From contig QKWP01000230.1 of assembly GCA_003550325.1 (NCBI GenBank), positions 107,978 to 171,977 on the forward strand: 64,000 nt of DNA, given 5' to 3'. Position 1 is the first letter of the stretch. The number at the start of each line of letters is the position of its first letter. Below, in pieces: positions 1 to 13,597 of this stretch. Below the pieces are notes generated by a model. The model was not told the origin of the DNA. It saw nothing but the letters and a program-made list of their open reading frames with translations, and made no database searches. The position numbers were made by a program, and so were the translations under genes. Origin of the DNA: Gigaspora rosea (lineage: Eukaryota; Glomeromycota; Glomeromycetes; Diversisporales; Gigasporaceae).

Positions 1-1476
1 ATGTAGATTTTGCTAATCGTAAAGTTCTCTGCTGGAGTCTTTGTTAGTGTAATTTGGTCATTATTTTCACTTCGGGGTCTGGTACTTGGAGACGTCTTGA
101 TAAGCCTTAGTTTGGTTCTTTGTTGGTATAGGGTGATCGTTCTTTTGTTGACTTCACGTTTTTGAAGTTTTTTTTTCGTTAAGCATTTCTGGGTTCAATG
201 GTTTTGATACGTTTCTTGTATGGTTTTTTCTATGGGTATTGGCTTGCTCAGTCAGATCTGATTTCGTCCTTGGTAAGTTTCTTCAATAATGATCTTGTGT
301 ATGGGTTTTTTTCTGCTGACTTGGGATATATATTAATTTCTTCTTTTCTTGCTTTTCTGGGACTTGTCGTGGAGCTTCCATTGATTGTCAGGCATTAGGC
401 TGCATTAGTTGTGGTACTTGCAAAGGTAAATTTAATTGTTTTAAAAAAAATAAAAAATGCATAGTATTATCTTTTTTTTTAGATTTGGGTTAGACAAGAC
501 ACCCAACCAAATGCCTGTTATTGCCGAAAACAATTGTTGGTGTGTTCTATATGGAGAATGCAAAAGTTATTAAAAAAATATAAGAATATTTGAATATGTT
601 CTTTTAATGTATGACAATTTAGTTAGCATTTAATATTTAGGCAAGCATATATTTAAAATACATATGAATATTGAATGTATTTTTTTAATATACGTAAATT
701 TAGCTAGCATTTATTAATAATAATTAGGCGAGCATATAGTATGTAATTAATTATTTTATTATAATAATAAAGTAAAAAATTAAAAAAAAATCAATAAATA
801 AAATGTGAATATTCTTTTAACAAGCATTTAGTAATTTATTTTTATTAACTTTTTAATAAAAAATATTTAATATGGGAGTTTTGAATTGGTTTATTTTGTT
901 AAACTAGTCAAAACTGATTTTAATAGAATAATTATCCAATACATATAGAATATCTCCATAGAAAATGATCCAATCGATGATTTAATCAAATCGTTGATTA
1001 TATCATAGAATAAATTAATTGATTTATGCAAATCAATTTTAAGAATCACCTGTTTAATCATAAAATTTATTGGAACGATCTCTCCAAATTTCAATTTTCT
1101 CATCAGCCACGACAATATTATATACAGTAGAACGTCATAAAACTAGTTCAATAGTTCGAAAAAATGAAATCTAAAAATATAAGAAAATATAAAAGATCTT
1201 GTTAAACTTGTAAAAAGTGCTAAAGAGACCTTTATTTGAGTAAATTAGGAACTTATCTCCTAGTAATAGAGCAGAAAAAGGAGGCATTTGTCTAGAAATC
1301 GAATTAAATAATTAATAAAAAAAATTGCCCTGATTAGTGCTGTTTTTTTTATAAAAGTTTTTTAAATACCCGTAATATTTAGCAAGGCAGCAAATATAAA
1401 GTCAAGGAAAAATAAGGCGTCAATAGGTGCTGCTTCGAGTTTGTCTGCTATTGCTGCTAATGAAGGAATATAATTT
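1..1476. other. AT-rich stretch, no gene supported
   Basis: Open frames here (for example 198-398 plus, 66 codons, hydrophobic; 891-1115 minus, 74 codons) match no family I recognise and have the composition expected by chance of AT-rich DNA. The first 400 bases are T-rich and somewhat less AT-biased than the rest, so a diverged exon cannot be excluded. Confidence 0.4.
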
Positions 1477-2850
1477 TTATTTATATTTCTTATGAATTTG
1501 AAATACCTCATATTCGTTTACAAAATAATATTGATCATTAATAGGTGATCTAATACTAATTGGATTTTTATAATATTTATCATCATAAAAGTACTGCACC
1601 TATTAATTTTGGCTATTGTTATTCTCATAAAACATACCAAGAGAATAACCAAAATTTATGCCATACAAATGTCTATTATTATAAATAGCATTTGATGGTT
1701 TTTTGATACAACTTAAAATAGAATTTTGGATTGCATCATTTTTTTAATGAAAAAATAAAGCTATCCTGACAATTTAAATTTGTATGTATTATGTCTTTTA
1801 TTATATGTAACAGTATTTTTATCAATCCACGATACAATTTCGCTGCATATTCTTTATTAATAACGGTTGAAAATGGATCATTTGATCTTGATAGTAAGTC
1901 TGATTTTAAAATAATACGAGGTTGTAGAATTGTTGAAGTAATTTCATAGTCGGATAACAGAAGACTTTTATTCAAATCTTTTCAAAGCTTTTTTTAAAGA
2001 ATTTGAGAATATGGAAATACATAGTTTCCAACATCTTTGGCAGACATTTGAAAGTAACGGATATATAGTAAACAATTTTTTAGAGTAATCTTTAAAGCTG
2101 TAAAATTTTCATTAGATCAGTCTTTAGGATCAGATAGCAAATTAGAATTTTGTGCAATTCCCCACTTTATAATATAATTCAAATTGTTATTTCTTCCATT
2201 TGTAAATTATCATGTTTAATAAGTGAAATTAATGCATTTTCATTAAGAGAATTAAAATCTTCAGAATCAAAAATAATGTTTGGATGTTTTGCTAAAATGT
2301 TGTTGCTCCATTTTTGTAGTTCTTCTAGTTTACTATTTTTGAAGCATGTTTTATAAACATAAGAAAAATGAGTGCATAACAATGAGCTTTAGACTCGATT
2401 AAATAAGTTTCAAGTGATCCAATTAACTCTTTGAGAAGGAACTCATCAGCAACTAAAATAAGATCAAAAATAAATCGATTATCAAAGTTTTCTAAAGAAA
2501 CAGAGCCTCTGTAAATATATCTTATATTAAATTAATTTTATATATGTAAGTTAGAGTAATTATAGGATTATATATGAATTAAAGATACTATATTACATGA
2601 CTCACTTAATAATTATTTTGAATTCTTGAATAGTAATATGTGGTTCTAAATCAATTTTCATAATGCTATTGACATCTTTCAAACTATCTTTTAATTTGTT
2701 CTGAAAATAAAAAGACCTGCATTTCAAAATGGCTGAATGTGCCTTAAATTCTTTTATGTTTATAGATTTTCCTACTTTAATTAATTTTTCATATTTGGCG
2801 AAAATACTTTTTAATACTACTCAAACATCACTAACCATTAGAGTTAAATC
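1477..2850 (-). pseudogene. BTB-BACK-TLDc protein, decayed
   Basis: Read on the minus strand this is a BTB/Kelch-type adaptor gene. Exon 1 (about 2850-2606) has the BTB core with the motif IKEFKAHSAILKCRSFYF. A phase-2 intron (about 2605-2521, GTGAGT donor, AAG acceptor) lies at the same place as in the BTB-LRR genes of this window. Exon 2 opens with YIYRG and continues into a BACK-like segment with KHPNIIFDSEDFNSL and IIKWGIAQN. The C-terminus is a TLDc domain: RIILKSDLLSRSNDPFS, a YGINFG stretch, and the end motif NEYEVFQI before a stop at 1477-1479. Several in-frame stops lie between BACK and TLDc and within TLDc, and at least one frame change is needed, so it is a pseudogene. Such proteins are very numerous in Glomeromycotina. 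BTB-BACK suggests a Cullin-3 adaptor role and TLDc a link to oxidative-stress or V-ATPase proteins; both are family inference. The true start was not identified. Confidence 0.8.
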
Positions 2851-2979
2851 AGTTAAATGTATACACTCTCCTTTCTTAATACTATCTATAGGCCGTCTAC
2901 TATAAATGAAAACAGGGTTGGGCAACTGGACAATTGGACCATTGGAAATTTGTCCAGTGTCTAGTATCCTAATTGTCTA

Positions 2980-3096
2980 GTGAAAAGCAATGGATTAAGA
3001 AAAATAATCACTGGACAACAAAAATTAAAAAAAAAATTGTGAAAAGCAATAGATTAAGAAAAATAATCACTGGACAACAAAAATTAAAAAAAAATT
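2980..3096. repeat. 59-bp tandem duplication
   Basis: Two nearly identical copies of a 59-bp unit beginning GTGAAAAGCAAT, with ATCACTGGACAAC inside. It lies in the left subterminal region of the hAT-type element. Confidence 0.8.
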
Positions 3097-3270
3097 ATAA
3101 TTTTTAAAATTTTAAACAAAAAAAAATTAAATAAACTAGATAATTAACCAATTCTGTTAAAATTATAACTTAAAAAAATTAATTTATTAAGCCTGTTCCT
3201 GCTATATAATATCTAATATATTAAAATCTTACGTGTCACATTTAGTTTACCCTGTATAAATAATTTTAAA

Positions 3271-3376
3271 TACCTTCTGGATCAGTCTGAATAACGAAAT
3301 CTTACATGTCATGTTTATTTAGATAAACAAACATGAAACATAAGATTTTTGTTATTCGGACTGATCCGGAAGGGTA
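3271..3376. repeat. Foldback (inverted repeat) nested in the hAT element
   Basis: The left arm begins TACCTTCTGGATCAGTCTGA and the right arm ends TCGGACTGATCCGGAAGGGTA. The arms pair over about 50 bases with a centre near 3325. Probably a small MITE inserted in the larger element. Confidence 0.7.
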
Positions 3377-4860
3377 TAGGAACGTTCTGAGTGTGTCCCG
3401 AGTGCCTGAGTTTGTGGATCACTACAACAGGTGAGACCGTCCCAAGTGCCCGATTTTGTAGATCATTACACAATTAATAATTAAAGATTTTTTTTATGTC
3501 GGGTAGATTATCTTCTCTATGAAACAAGGTAGATTATTAAAGAAACTTGAAGCTCTTAACTTGCCCTACAACATATTCGCTTAATCCAACTTAATCCAAC
3601 AACTTTCATATTATACTTTACTGATCGAAGTTATAAGCAATTAACTACTACTATGATAACAAAATCTCATTTGTTGCACAAAAAAAGAGGTAAAAAAGTT
3701 TAAAATAATGGTTTAAAAAAGTAGTATAAATTTAAAGCTTAGATTGTACATTCTTATTGATGCATTATATAGTTTTTTTTTAAAAAAAATTGAAGTGTAC
3801 AAATAACAGTTATTAACTTCACTTTTTTTTGTCTTTTACAAGGTTTTTTTAGGACACAATAATAGATTTATATATATACAATATTTAATATAGCTGTAAA
3901 ACAAATTATAAATATTAAAGATCTTTTCAATAGAATAATAGTGCATGATACTATGAAAAATTCAAGTTTATTAGATATAGTATTAGACATGAAGATTATA
4001 AAAAACAACGATTATAACTTATGTGTAATATGGTTTAAATTAGTCCAAATTAATAAAGACATGTTTATCTATAGAAATACCATTTAGTGACATTTACTTT
4101 AAATTTTAAATATTAATTTTGATGAAATTTCTTTTTATTTTGCTTTGATTTAATTAAATTTCAGTTTTTTTTCATTTTAAAAAAATTTACGATTTATTGG
4201 CTAATTAACGAGTAATCTTTTCCATATAATAAATATTTACAGCTTCGGGCTAAATAAACCAAGCTGAGCCCATTTCATGTTTAAATAGTAATTTGTAAAA
4301 ACAAATTTCCGGAGCAACACAACAGGTAACATACTAGTAATATTTAGAATGTTTTCAAGCCTGATATCTCTCAAAACCTACTTACTATGCATATTGCTTT
4401 GGGTGGTTAACATCATTTGAAATACTATTCTTTACAATTGCAAGCAAATTGGTTGCATATAGATATCTTACTTAGTAAATACAGTATTATGTGGCCAACA
4501 TATTTATTGCTTATTAATTTTTTCAAATGTGCTATATGCGCTAACAGAATTTTTGACTAATATACATAATTAAACTAAATTTAAAATTAAATAAGAATAA
4601 AATTAAATTAAATCAAAGGTATAGTGCATTATTATAAAATTTTAACTACATTTTAGAATTAGCTAGAGCAATTCTCTAGGAGTACTAGTTATCTGACCAG
4701 ATATGTTGTGCTTTGACTAATTTATTTATATATTGAATTTTTTTATAAATATGTCACTGGACACTGGACATGCACTGGACATTACACTGGACAATTTGGA
4801 AACGTCCAGTGTCCAGTGAAAGAGCACTGAATATATAGCTTGCCCAACCATGAATGAAAA

Positions 4861-5382
4861 ATCTACATACTTTTAAAATTTCTAACGCTACAAACTCTTT
4901 ACCATGTACTAAACCCAAGTCTTATATAAGTTTTAATATTGGTGAATATAAGACTGTAAGAGATCCAGGTCTTTTATGGCAATTTACGGTACTAAATATT
5001 TAAAATGAACGCATATAGGTTAATAAATTCAGAATTTGACAACTTTTATTATTTAAGAGTGATATTTAGTTTCTGTGAACACCAATATGTACTCAATTCC
5101 TATACAAACCTACCAGGTGGCAGAAATAGAAGACAACAACAGCCTGTCTTGAATCAGTGGTCAATTAATACAATCAAAGGTTCTTTGATATAGTGTCGTG
5201 AATATTTTTACTATATATTTATACGATTGTTACACAAACAATTATGCAACATTTTTATTAAATATATGTTTATAAGAAGTTGGCTCCCCGTAATTTTACT
5301 AACCCCTAGGTATTACTTTTATAAAAAGAATTAATAAATCTATAATTTTTACTATTTATCGCAATATTTATATAGCTCCCAT
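4861..5382. other. Intergenic, weak coding hint
   Basis: A 62-codon frame (5005-5193, plus) has a less AT-driven composition around YTNLPGGRNRRQQQPVLNQW, and a preceding segment in another frame reads DPGLLWQFTVLN. This may be a remnant exon of an unknown gene. No family recognised. Confidence 0.25.
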
Positions 5383-8300
5383 TTGTCATCATATAAGAGA
5401 TAAAGTAAATTTAAAATTACAGACTAATTAGAACCTTGTGTTTTGCTTATCTGAACATTATGTCTTCAACTCAATATAACAGTGCGTACCTGAATCTTAC
5501 AATACGTATTTAAAAAAATTTTTATATTTTTATTAGGAATAAAAAAAATCATTCTTTTCCAGATCTACCTTGATATTATGCATGGTTTCTTGGTGGACAG
5601 TACAAATTATTTTGTAAAATATTAAACAGGACAAATTTGTGATTCCTGTCTTGCTTAATTGTATAATTTCTTCTACCATATCAATGAATAACTTTAAAAT
5701 ATGTTAGAATGCTGTGTTGCACTGCAGGCTTGGATCTTTTAGAATAATAAGCACTAGTCATAACGATTTCTATCTATCAAACCTTTTGGATTAAATCTAG
5801 TGCAGGTGACGCTTTAATAATTAATCAATCGATAAAAGTAGGTGTCGCCTACTATATTTGATCCAGCCTTTCGCTTTTCCACTGATTAACAAACGTTTGG
5901 AATTTATAGTGTTCGAAAAAGTCAAATCGGATCAGATTCGGATTTTGATCCGATCCCAACCATTAGATCAGTTTTGGCCCAGAAAATTAGGATTGGGCCT
6001 AATTGTGAAATTAGGGTACGTAAAAATTTCGGAACATATTTTGTGAAAGTGTGACTAATTGGTGATGACTAATACTAATCTACCAAAACTACATCATAAG
6101 GATGTATATTTTTATATATGTTGCTAATTGCTCTCCTGTTTAAATCACTTGGTCACACTAAAATATAACCGAATCAGTCGTAAAACCCCAAACAAGAGAG
6201 GAGTAGAATAATTTATCCGAATTTCGAGGTTTCTTGGTACTGCAGAAGTCATGGGATACGTAGTTAGGTGTTTCAGCTATGTCTTCTACAATTCTTTTAT
6301 TGAACAGTACTAATAATAATGCTCTTGTTCTTAGTGCGGCGTGTTTCGTTCACGATATCAAGTGATCACGATCGAAATTGATTACGTGTGACAACGGATA
6401 GTCGGATCTTCCGGGTTAACCTAAATCCATCCAAAACCAAACCAACAAAATCCGGACAACCGTATCGAAGGAGGAATGCTATATTTGGTGAGTGGATAAG
6501 TCAAGGATTCGGTGTTGATACTCCAGGGTAACTCTCTACCACAAAATACAGATGAAAGATTGTACTACTATGCCACTTAGTAGTAGATCGTTAGTTTATT
6601 TAGTGAATGTGGGGATGTTGTAACAGGAATATGATTATAAATAACGAAAAATTCCTGCTGATTCTTCGGTACAAGACCTTTATTATATACTTTCTACTAA
6701 AGAGAAACCATTAAACCATTTTATCCATTGAATTGATTAAAACCGTATTCATCATTAAAACCAACAAATCCCATTTAATCCTTTAAGCATTGAAATCAAT
6801 GAATCCCTTTAGAATCAGTAAAGTCACTAAAACCATTAAAATCGGTTAAACCACGGGAAACCCAATGCGGTAATTGATCATTGTAACCATCGGATCAATG
6901 TTACGCCACCTTGATCACCACGTGCTGCCTAGTACATTTCAGAGCTCACAGTACTGCAGTAGGTAATTTATTTGGTCAGTCAATTGTTCGATCAGTTTAG
7001 ATTTTTATATAAAAAGGTATAGATACTAAGTTGTGCTTTCTTTCTTTTATTTTATTGAACGAAACTATCAGCTTTTTAAAATATCAAGGAGACAAGAATA
7101 ATACGAATAACGATTTGAACGATTTTTGTAGCAAATGAAAATTTATTTAGAGAACTAATTTATACTTATGATTTCGAAAATTTTAGAATTCAATTGAGGT
7201 ATCCTTTATTTGAAATGAGCTCAGAACTCTTATATACTTTTCGTTAACAGACTAAAAACTGACGGAAAAGAAACTAATATTGTAATACGATTATATCAAC
7301 TAATTCGCTAGGGTCCTTTGAATCAATTAATTCTTTCGATTATTAATATTAATTGAATCGATGAATTAATTAATTGCGAATTAATTCGTATTGATCGATC
7401 TAACTAAAAATGGAAAACTCAAACAGAAAACTAAAATAGAAAAAAGAACGTCATAGCAAACTTTTTGTATTCAAACTTTTTGTATTCATCTTTTTGTATT
7501 CATCTTTTATTTTTTTTTATTCACAAACATGAATAATGAACATATTCAAAACTTTTCAAATTTACTTAAAAACCCTATAGGCTTTGATGTAAAAATTAAA
7601 GTTGGCGAAAAACCAATTATTAAAGTATTTAAAGCTCATTCTAATATCTTATCGGCAAAATCAGATTACTTTAAAGCTGCATTATCATCACGATGGGCAA
7701 GAAGAGAAAATGGATTTATTATTTTCGATAAGCCTAATATTTCTCCACCTGTGTTTGAAATTCTTATAAAGTAAGTTTATGTTTTTAGATTTCATTTCAA
7801 TTCAATTGTCTAAAATTAATAAATGTCTTCCATATATAAATAAAAAAATTTCTTTGACGTTAAATTGAAATGATGTTTTATTTTCCACAAAAATGAATAG
7901 TTATATTTATAAAGGAACATTTTCCGATGATGATGAAGTTAGCCTTTTCTATATTTTTATTGCAGCTGATGAAATTGGATTATCAAAAATTAGTCATCAA
8001 GTTGAAAGACGTTTGAAAAATAAAGTACTTAGATATCTTAGGCAAAGTGAGGTTCTCAAAGCATTGGAATTTAGTGAAGAATTCTCAAAAACATTCCGCA
8101 TAGTGCTGAAGTTCAAGAAAGTATTTCAAAATGGGATTTTTCTAATTATAGATGTGATTTGGAAACAATAAACGGGTTAACAAAGGCGCTTTGCAAGAAC
8201 TCCACGTTGACTTCTTTGTATCTTAGCCATAACGGACTTGGATCCATCAATGTCTACATCACTAGTTCTTTCATACAATCTGGATTAAAATTGTTAGCCA

Positions 8301-10540
8301 ATGCACTTTGCAGGAATTCCACGCTGACTTCTTTGAATCTTTATCATAATGAACTTGGATCAGAAGGAGGAAAAGAATTAGCTGATGCATTTTGCAAGAA
8401 CTCCACGTTAACTTTTTTGAATATTCAAGAAAATGAACTTGGATCAGAAGGAGGAAAAGAATTAGCTGATGCACTTTGCAAGAACTCCGCGCTAACTTCT
8501 TTGAATATTCAAGAAAATAAACTTGGATCAGAAGGAGGAAAAGCTTTAGCATATTCACTTTGCAAGATTTCAACGTTGAAAAATTTGAATCTTAGTTATA
8601 ATAATCTTGGATCAGAAGGAGGAAAAGCATTAGTGGATGCACTTTCCAAGAACTCCACATTGAAAAATTTGAATCTTAGACATAATAATCTTGGATCAAA
8701 TGGAGAAAAAACATTAGCAAATGCACTTTGCAAGAACTTCACGCTGACTTCTTTGGATCTTAGTTGGAATGAATTTGTACCAGAAGAAGGAAAAGCATTG
8801 GCAGATGCTCTTTGTAAGAACTCCACACTTACTTCTTTAAAACTAAGAAATAATTACCTTGAATTGGAAGAAGGAAAAGCATTAGCAGATGCACTTTGCA
8901 AGAATTTCACGCTGACTTATTTGGATCTTTACGATAATCAACTTGGACCAGAAGGAGGAAAAGCATTAGCAGATGCACTTTGCAAAAACTCCACGTCGAC
9001 TTCTTTGAATCTTGGTTGTAATGAATTTGGATCAGAAGGAGGAAAAGTATTAGCAGATGCACTTTGCAAGAACTCTATGCTGAAAGATTTGAATCTTAGT
9101 TGTAATCAATTTAGGCCAGAAGGAGGAAAAGCATTAGAAGATGCACTTTGCAAGAACTCCACTCTGACTTCTTTGAATCTTGGAGGTAATAACCTTGGAT
9201 TGAGAGGAGGAAAAGCCTTAGTAAATGCACTTTGCAAGAACTCCACGCTGAATTCTTTGGATCTTAGTGAAAATGAATTTGGATCTAAAGGTGGAAAAGC
9301 ATTAGCAGGTGTACTTTGTAAGAACTCCACGCTGACTTCTTTGAATCTTTTAGGTAATAAGCTTGGATTGGAAGGAGGAAAAGCATTAGAGATGCACTTT
9401 GCAAGAACTCCTCACTAACTTCTTTGAATCTTTACGATAATTATCTTGGATCAGAAGAAGGAAAAGTATTAGCAAATGCACTTTGCAAAAACCCCACGTT
9501 GACTTGTTTGAATCTTGGTTGGAATGAATTTAGATCAGAAGGGGGAAAAGCATTAGCAGATGCACTTTGCAAGAACACCACGCTGACATCTTTGGACCTT
9601 AGTCATAATATATTGGGAACAGAAGGAGGAAAAGCATTAGCAAATGCACTTTGCAAGAACTCCACGCTGACTTTTTTGGATCTTAACTGGAATCATTTTG
9701 GATCAGAAGTGGGAAAAGCATTTGCAAATGCACTTTGCAAGAACTCCACACTGACTTCCTTGAATCTTAGCGAAAATAGATTTGGATCTGAAGGAAAAAA
9801 TGCATTAAAAAATGCACTTTACAAGGACTCCACGCTGAAAGATTTGAAATTTTAATAAAATAACAAATTAAAATAAAGTAGTTTTGTAAATTTCAAGTTA
9901 AACGTAAAAATTGTAAATTGAACAATAAATTTGTAAAAATATTAGATTGTGCGTAAATAAATTTTATTAATAACTTAATTGATATTTAATTATGTCATAA
10001 CTATCTGAGAGAGAGAGACTTTTGTTACTATCGAAAAACTGTAATACCGTAATTTGATTTCTAGTTTGAGATTTAATTTGAATTAACACATGAAAAAAAT
10101 AACAAGAAATAGTTCATGATCCTATGGGTTTTGCCGGATAGCAATTCTTCCAATTATATACGTTTAATACAGATATTATAAATATGCATATCTATATTTG
10201 AAATTCAAATATCATGTCATTTCAATTATTTAATAATAAGTAAATTTTGCTTGAAATTCGGCCTGATTTATTTTATATATTAAAGTAAAAACTGCCATGT
10301 ATAACACGTAATATATTTACATCCAAGTCTATAGAATATACTGTATTTCATAAAGCTCTGTTACTAATCACAATTCTAATTAAGATTGAATTAATGTAAA
10401 TAGAATTAAAGATGCAAATTAAGAATTTTACTTTTTCTTTTTTAGCAAGTTAAACATTATAACAAGTGTTATAATGTAGTGTGCAACATAAACTTCAATG
10501 CACGTAATACATGTAATTCTGAAATAAATTTTATTCAAAG
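5383..10540. repeat. Segmental duplication, copy 1
   Basis: Blocks at 5383-5905, 7320-9970 and 10385-10540 match blocks at 11203-11815, 13250-15580 and 16800-16950 in the same order and orientation. The match covers upstream non-coding sequence (for example TTCCAGATCTACCTTGATAT), the BTB-LRR gene and downstream non-coding sequence. The stretch at about 5910-7320 does not align with its counterpart, so indels or replacements followed the duplication. Much of 5905-7450 holds no gene; short runs of ACCATTAAAA-like words occur near 6700-6860. Confidence 0.75.
7529..9855 (+). pseudogene. BTB-LRR protein, copy 1 (frameshifted)
   Basis: This copy has the same design as the gene at 13598. Exon 1 (7529-7770) encodes a BTB domain with the core IKVFKAHSNILSAKSDYF. 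An intron follows at 7771-7900 (GTAAGT donor, ATAG acceptor), then exon 2 starting at YIYKGTF. After a linker come about 20 ribonuclease-inhibitor-type LRRs of 28 residues with consensus LCKNSTLTSLNL..N.LG. Compared with copy 2, one base is missing near 8083 (the frame is lost after EFSEEF) and one near 9385 (inside an LRR), so a full-length protein is not made unless these are assembly errors. The first true LRR block is preceded by an insertion (about 8245-8300) not seen in copy 2. The T-rich leader with repeated TTTTTGTATTCATC words before the ATG is shared with copy 2. Likely role: BTB adaptor with an LRR recognition surface (inference). Confidence 0.8.
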
Positions 10541-11202
10541 CCGATTTTTTTATTAAATATATGAAAAGTAATATTGATAAATCTACTACCGCCATTATTT
10601 CAGATATTAAGATATGACTACGGCTACGTACGATTAATTACTTTCGGTAAATTTTATGAAGCCCTTAGATTTATATTGGTCATATAACACTTATAAAGTG
10701 TATTCCGGAGACGTATGCATGTTGCAGGAAATTTAAAACTTTAATCTTTCTTATGCATATTGAATCAAGTATAATTGCTGCGCATTTGAAAATATTTAAA
10801 TATAAATTTATACACACATATTTTCAAAATATCTGTGAAATTAATTATTTTTCCATTGTCCACACAAAATGCATCCACAACTTCTTAAGCAAATTGAATT
10901 GTTCCTTTGATAGAAGCATAATTTGATGCTGTAATACGTTTTTTGACAATGATAAGAAATTGAAATAGGTTCTAGCTTGAACCACTATTATGATCATAAA
11001 TTGCGCAGATACCTTTAAACAATTATGTAATTAATAAAATAGTAAAACCAATTTAATTTGAATAAGCTTTTTTACTTAAAAAATGGACTTTCCTGAATAT
11101 TCTTAGTTTGACGTTCTTAAATATTATCAGTAGTTGTTCTTGATTACCATGAGTTGTGCGTTCTTGAATATTATATTACGTCTTGAATATTACGAATTTC
11201 TC
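9856..11202. other. Non-coding, AT-rich
   Basis: No gene seen. The parts near 9890-9970 and 10385-10540 match sequence downstream of the second BTB-LRR gene and belong to the duplicated unit. Confidence 0.6.
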
Positions 11203-13597
11203 CCATTTGTCTTCATAAAAGAGATACAGTAAATTTAAAATTACAGACTAATATGAACCTTAAACTTTGCTTATCTGAACATGATTTTACGAATCTTTCA
11301 GAGACTATCGGACGCATTGGTGTAAATCTCTTAGTAGTTCATTGAGTAACACATATTTTGCATTCATAAATTATGTATTAACTCATTGTTTGGAATATAG
11401 CAGTGTGTACCTGAATCTAATAATATTTAAAAAAAAATTTATATTTTATTAGGAATAAAAAAAAAACATTCTTTTCCAGATCTATCTTGATATTATGCTT
11501 GATTTCTTGGAAATTTCTTTGTAAAAATTTTAAACAGAACAAACTTGTTATTCCTTTCTTGCTTAATTGTATAAGTTCTTTTATCATATATCACCGAATA
11601 GCTTTAAAATATTAATTACACAATATTAGAATGTTGGGTTGCACTGCAGGTTTGGATTTTTTAGAATACAAAACACAAGTCATAACATTTTCTATCTTTA
11701 AAGCATTTGGGATTAAATATAGTATAGGTGACACCTTTCTATATTTGTTCCAGCCTTTTGTTTGTCCATTGATTAACAAAGGTTTCACAGATTAAAAACT
11801 GTAAGTTTGGGAATTCATAGTACAAGACTAATAAAGAAAGAAAATAAAATGAAATTTATATCGATAAAAAAGCTCTTAAGCTCAATTTATTCTATCCAAT
11901 TTATCGTTATTAATATAATATAATAAGCAATTTTTAATATCAAAAGCTTATTATGTATTGTAATTTTATGGTACAGCAGAATTAAATAAATAAAGTTTAT
12001 TAGATACTTAATCAGCGTTCTTTAAAAATTTTAAACAATCTTAAAATAGAAACCATGACAAATTAAAAAATTTATTAAAGATAAATTAAAAATAATTAAA
12101 TAATTAAATAAAATTAAATGAAAATTAATTATTACATTCTCGCATAAATATTAAATAATAGCTAAATTTTCATACATTAGCATTCCTTGCATAGAACACA
12201 TTCGCATTTTCTTGAACATAATGAATTCTTTTTCTGCAAGGACATGATTTGGTGCCGCAATTTGTTTTTCAGCAATGGCAGGAATCTGGTCGGGTGTCAT
12301 TGTTTGAACCATTTTAACGTTAATATTATGTGATTATATATTTTTAATTAAATTATCATTATTATATTATTATTATTTTATTATTATTATTATTATTATT
12401 ACTACTACTTACTTACTTACTCAATGAACATATTTGTCGCGTACTCATTAACATAGATGGCAATTTGACAAATTATTGTATAGAATATCATAAAAATGTG
12501 TTATTTTGCCATAAAAAAATTTATTGATATGATTTTATTATGTTTTATGAAAATTATGTATCGTTTATTTGTCGCCAACACTGCTCATTAATATTATGAG
12601 CTTGGCTATCTTGAAATTATAGGTTTGTCGTTTGCGATTATTACAACTTCTATGCATCAACTTCATTTGTTTTTTCTTTTGTTAATGAAGGTCTCAAAAT
12701 ATTCAATTAAAGGTTTCACAAAGCTATATCCTTGTTAATCTATAAATGTTAATGAAAAATATGTAATACACTTTACAGAAAACTTTGATTTTTAAAAATA
12801 TAATCACTATATAAAGATCATGGGGATTAACGAATAATACCTGATCCAATAAGCGGAAACGAAGGTTCCGCTAATTCCAATGGATCAGGATATTATTATA
12901 ACTAATCAATTTTGAACGCCAAAAGTTGGTTTAATTCCGTGAATAATTTATCATAAAGATTTAATTCTTTGGAAGCATGTTCATGGCCATCTAGTGCAAA
13001 CACATTATTCTGATCAATTTCCAATATTTGCAAGCACGGAAAGTCATATTCTAAGTTTCTTTACAAGAAATTTGTTTTAAATAGTACTGTATTACAGTAT
13101 ATGAACAAAGTGCAAGCATCCATTATGTTATAAGTCCAGACACTTGTTTTGAGAGGGTAAAAATGCTACCAATACATATCTGATACGTATCACACTAACT
13201 CTAACAATGAATTATGGTTTGATGTAACAAACAAATTATGTATAAATTATTTCTTGGCGAATCAATTAATTCTTGCGAATTGATTAATTCGTATTGGTCG
13301 ATCTGCAACTAAAAATGGAAGCTCATAATCAGAAACTAAAAATAGTAAAAAAATAAAAGAAAGAAAAAAGTAAAACAAAGAAAAAAATAAAAGAAATTGA
13401 ATAAGCCCAATTTTGGACTGTGCTACGCCGGGCAATTAATTTTGACTTTTACAAAGCATGCAATAGGTTCATGAACTTACTGCAATTAAGTTTGTCTTAC
13501 GTGACTATGACTTGTTAAAAGGAAAATCTACAGTTTTGTATTCAACTTTTTGTATTCATCCTTTTGTATTCATCTTTTATTTTTTTTACTCACAAAT

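Larger units (their letters stand above)
2913..4852. mobile_element. Non-autonomous hAT-type element, 1.94 kb
   Basis: The ends are near-identical inverted repeats: CAGGGTTGGGCAA at the left and CATGGTTGGGCAA read inward from the right. They are flanked by an exact 8-bp direct repeat AATGAAAA (2905-2912 and 4853-4860). An 8-bp target duplication with a CAGGG-type end is the hAT signature. Subterminal regions on both sides are rich in copies of the motif TGGACA/TCCAGTG. No transposase reading frame is visible, so it is presumably mobilised in trans. It sits just upstream of the decayed BTB gene. Confidence 0.85.

Noticed and set aside
198-398. Hydrophobic 66-codon frame near the window start
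   Set aside because: T-rich sequence gives F/L/Y-rich frames by chance; no recognisable family or splice context.
8271-9330. Long minus-strand frames opposite the LRRs (also 14294-15364)
   Set aside because: Shadows of the 84-bp repeat units; their translation just repeats antisense LRR codons.
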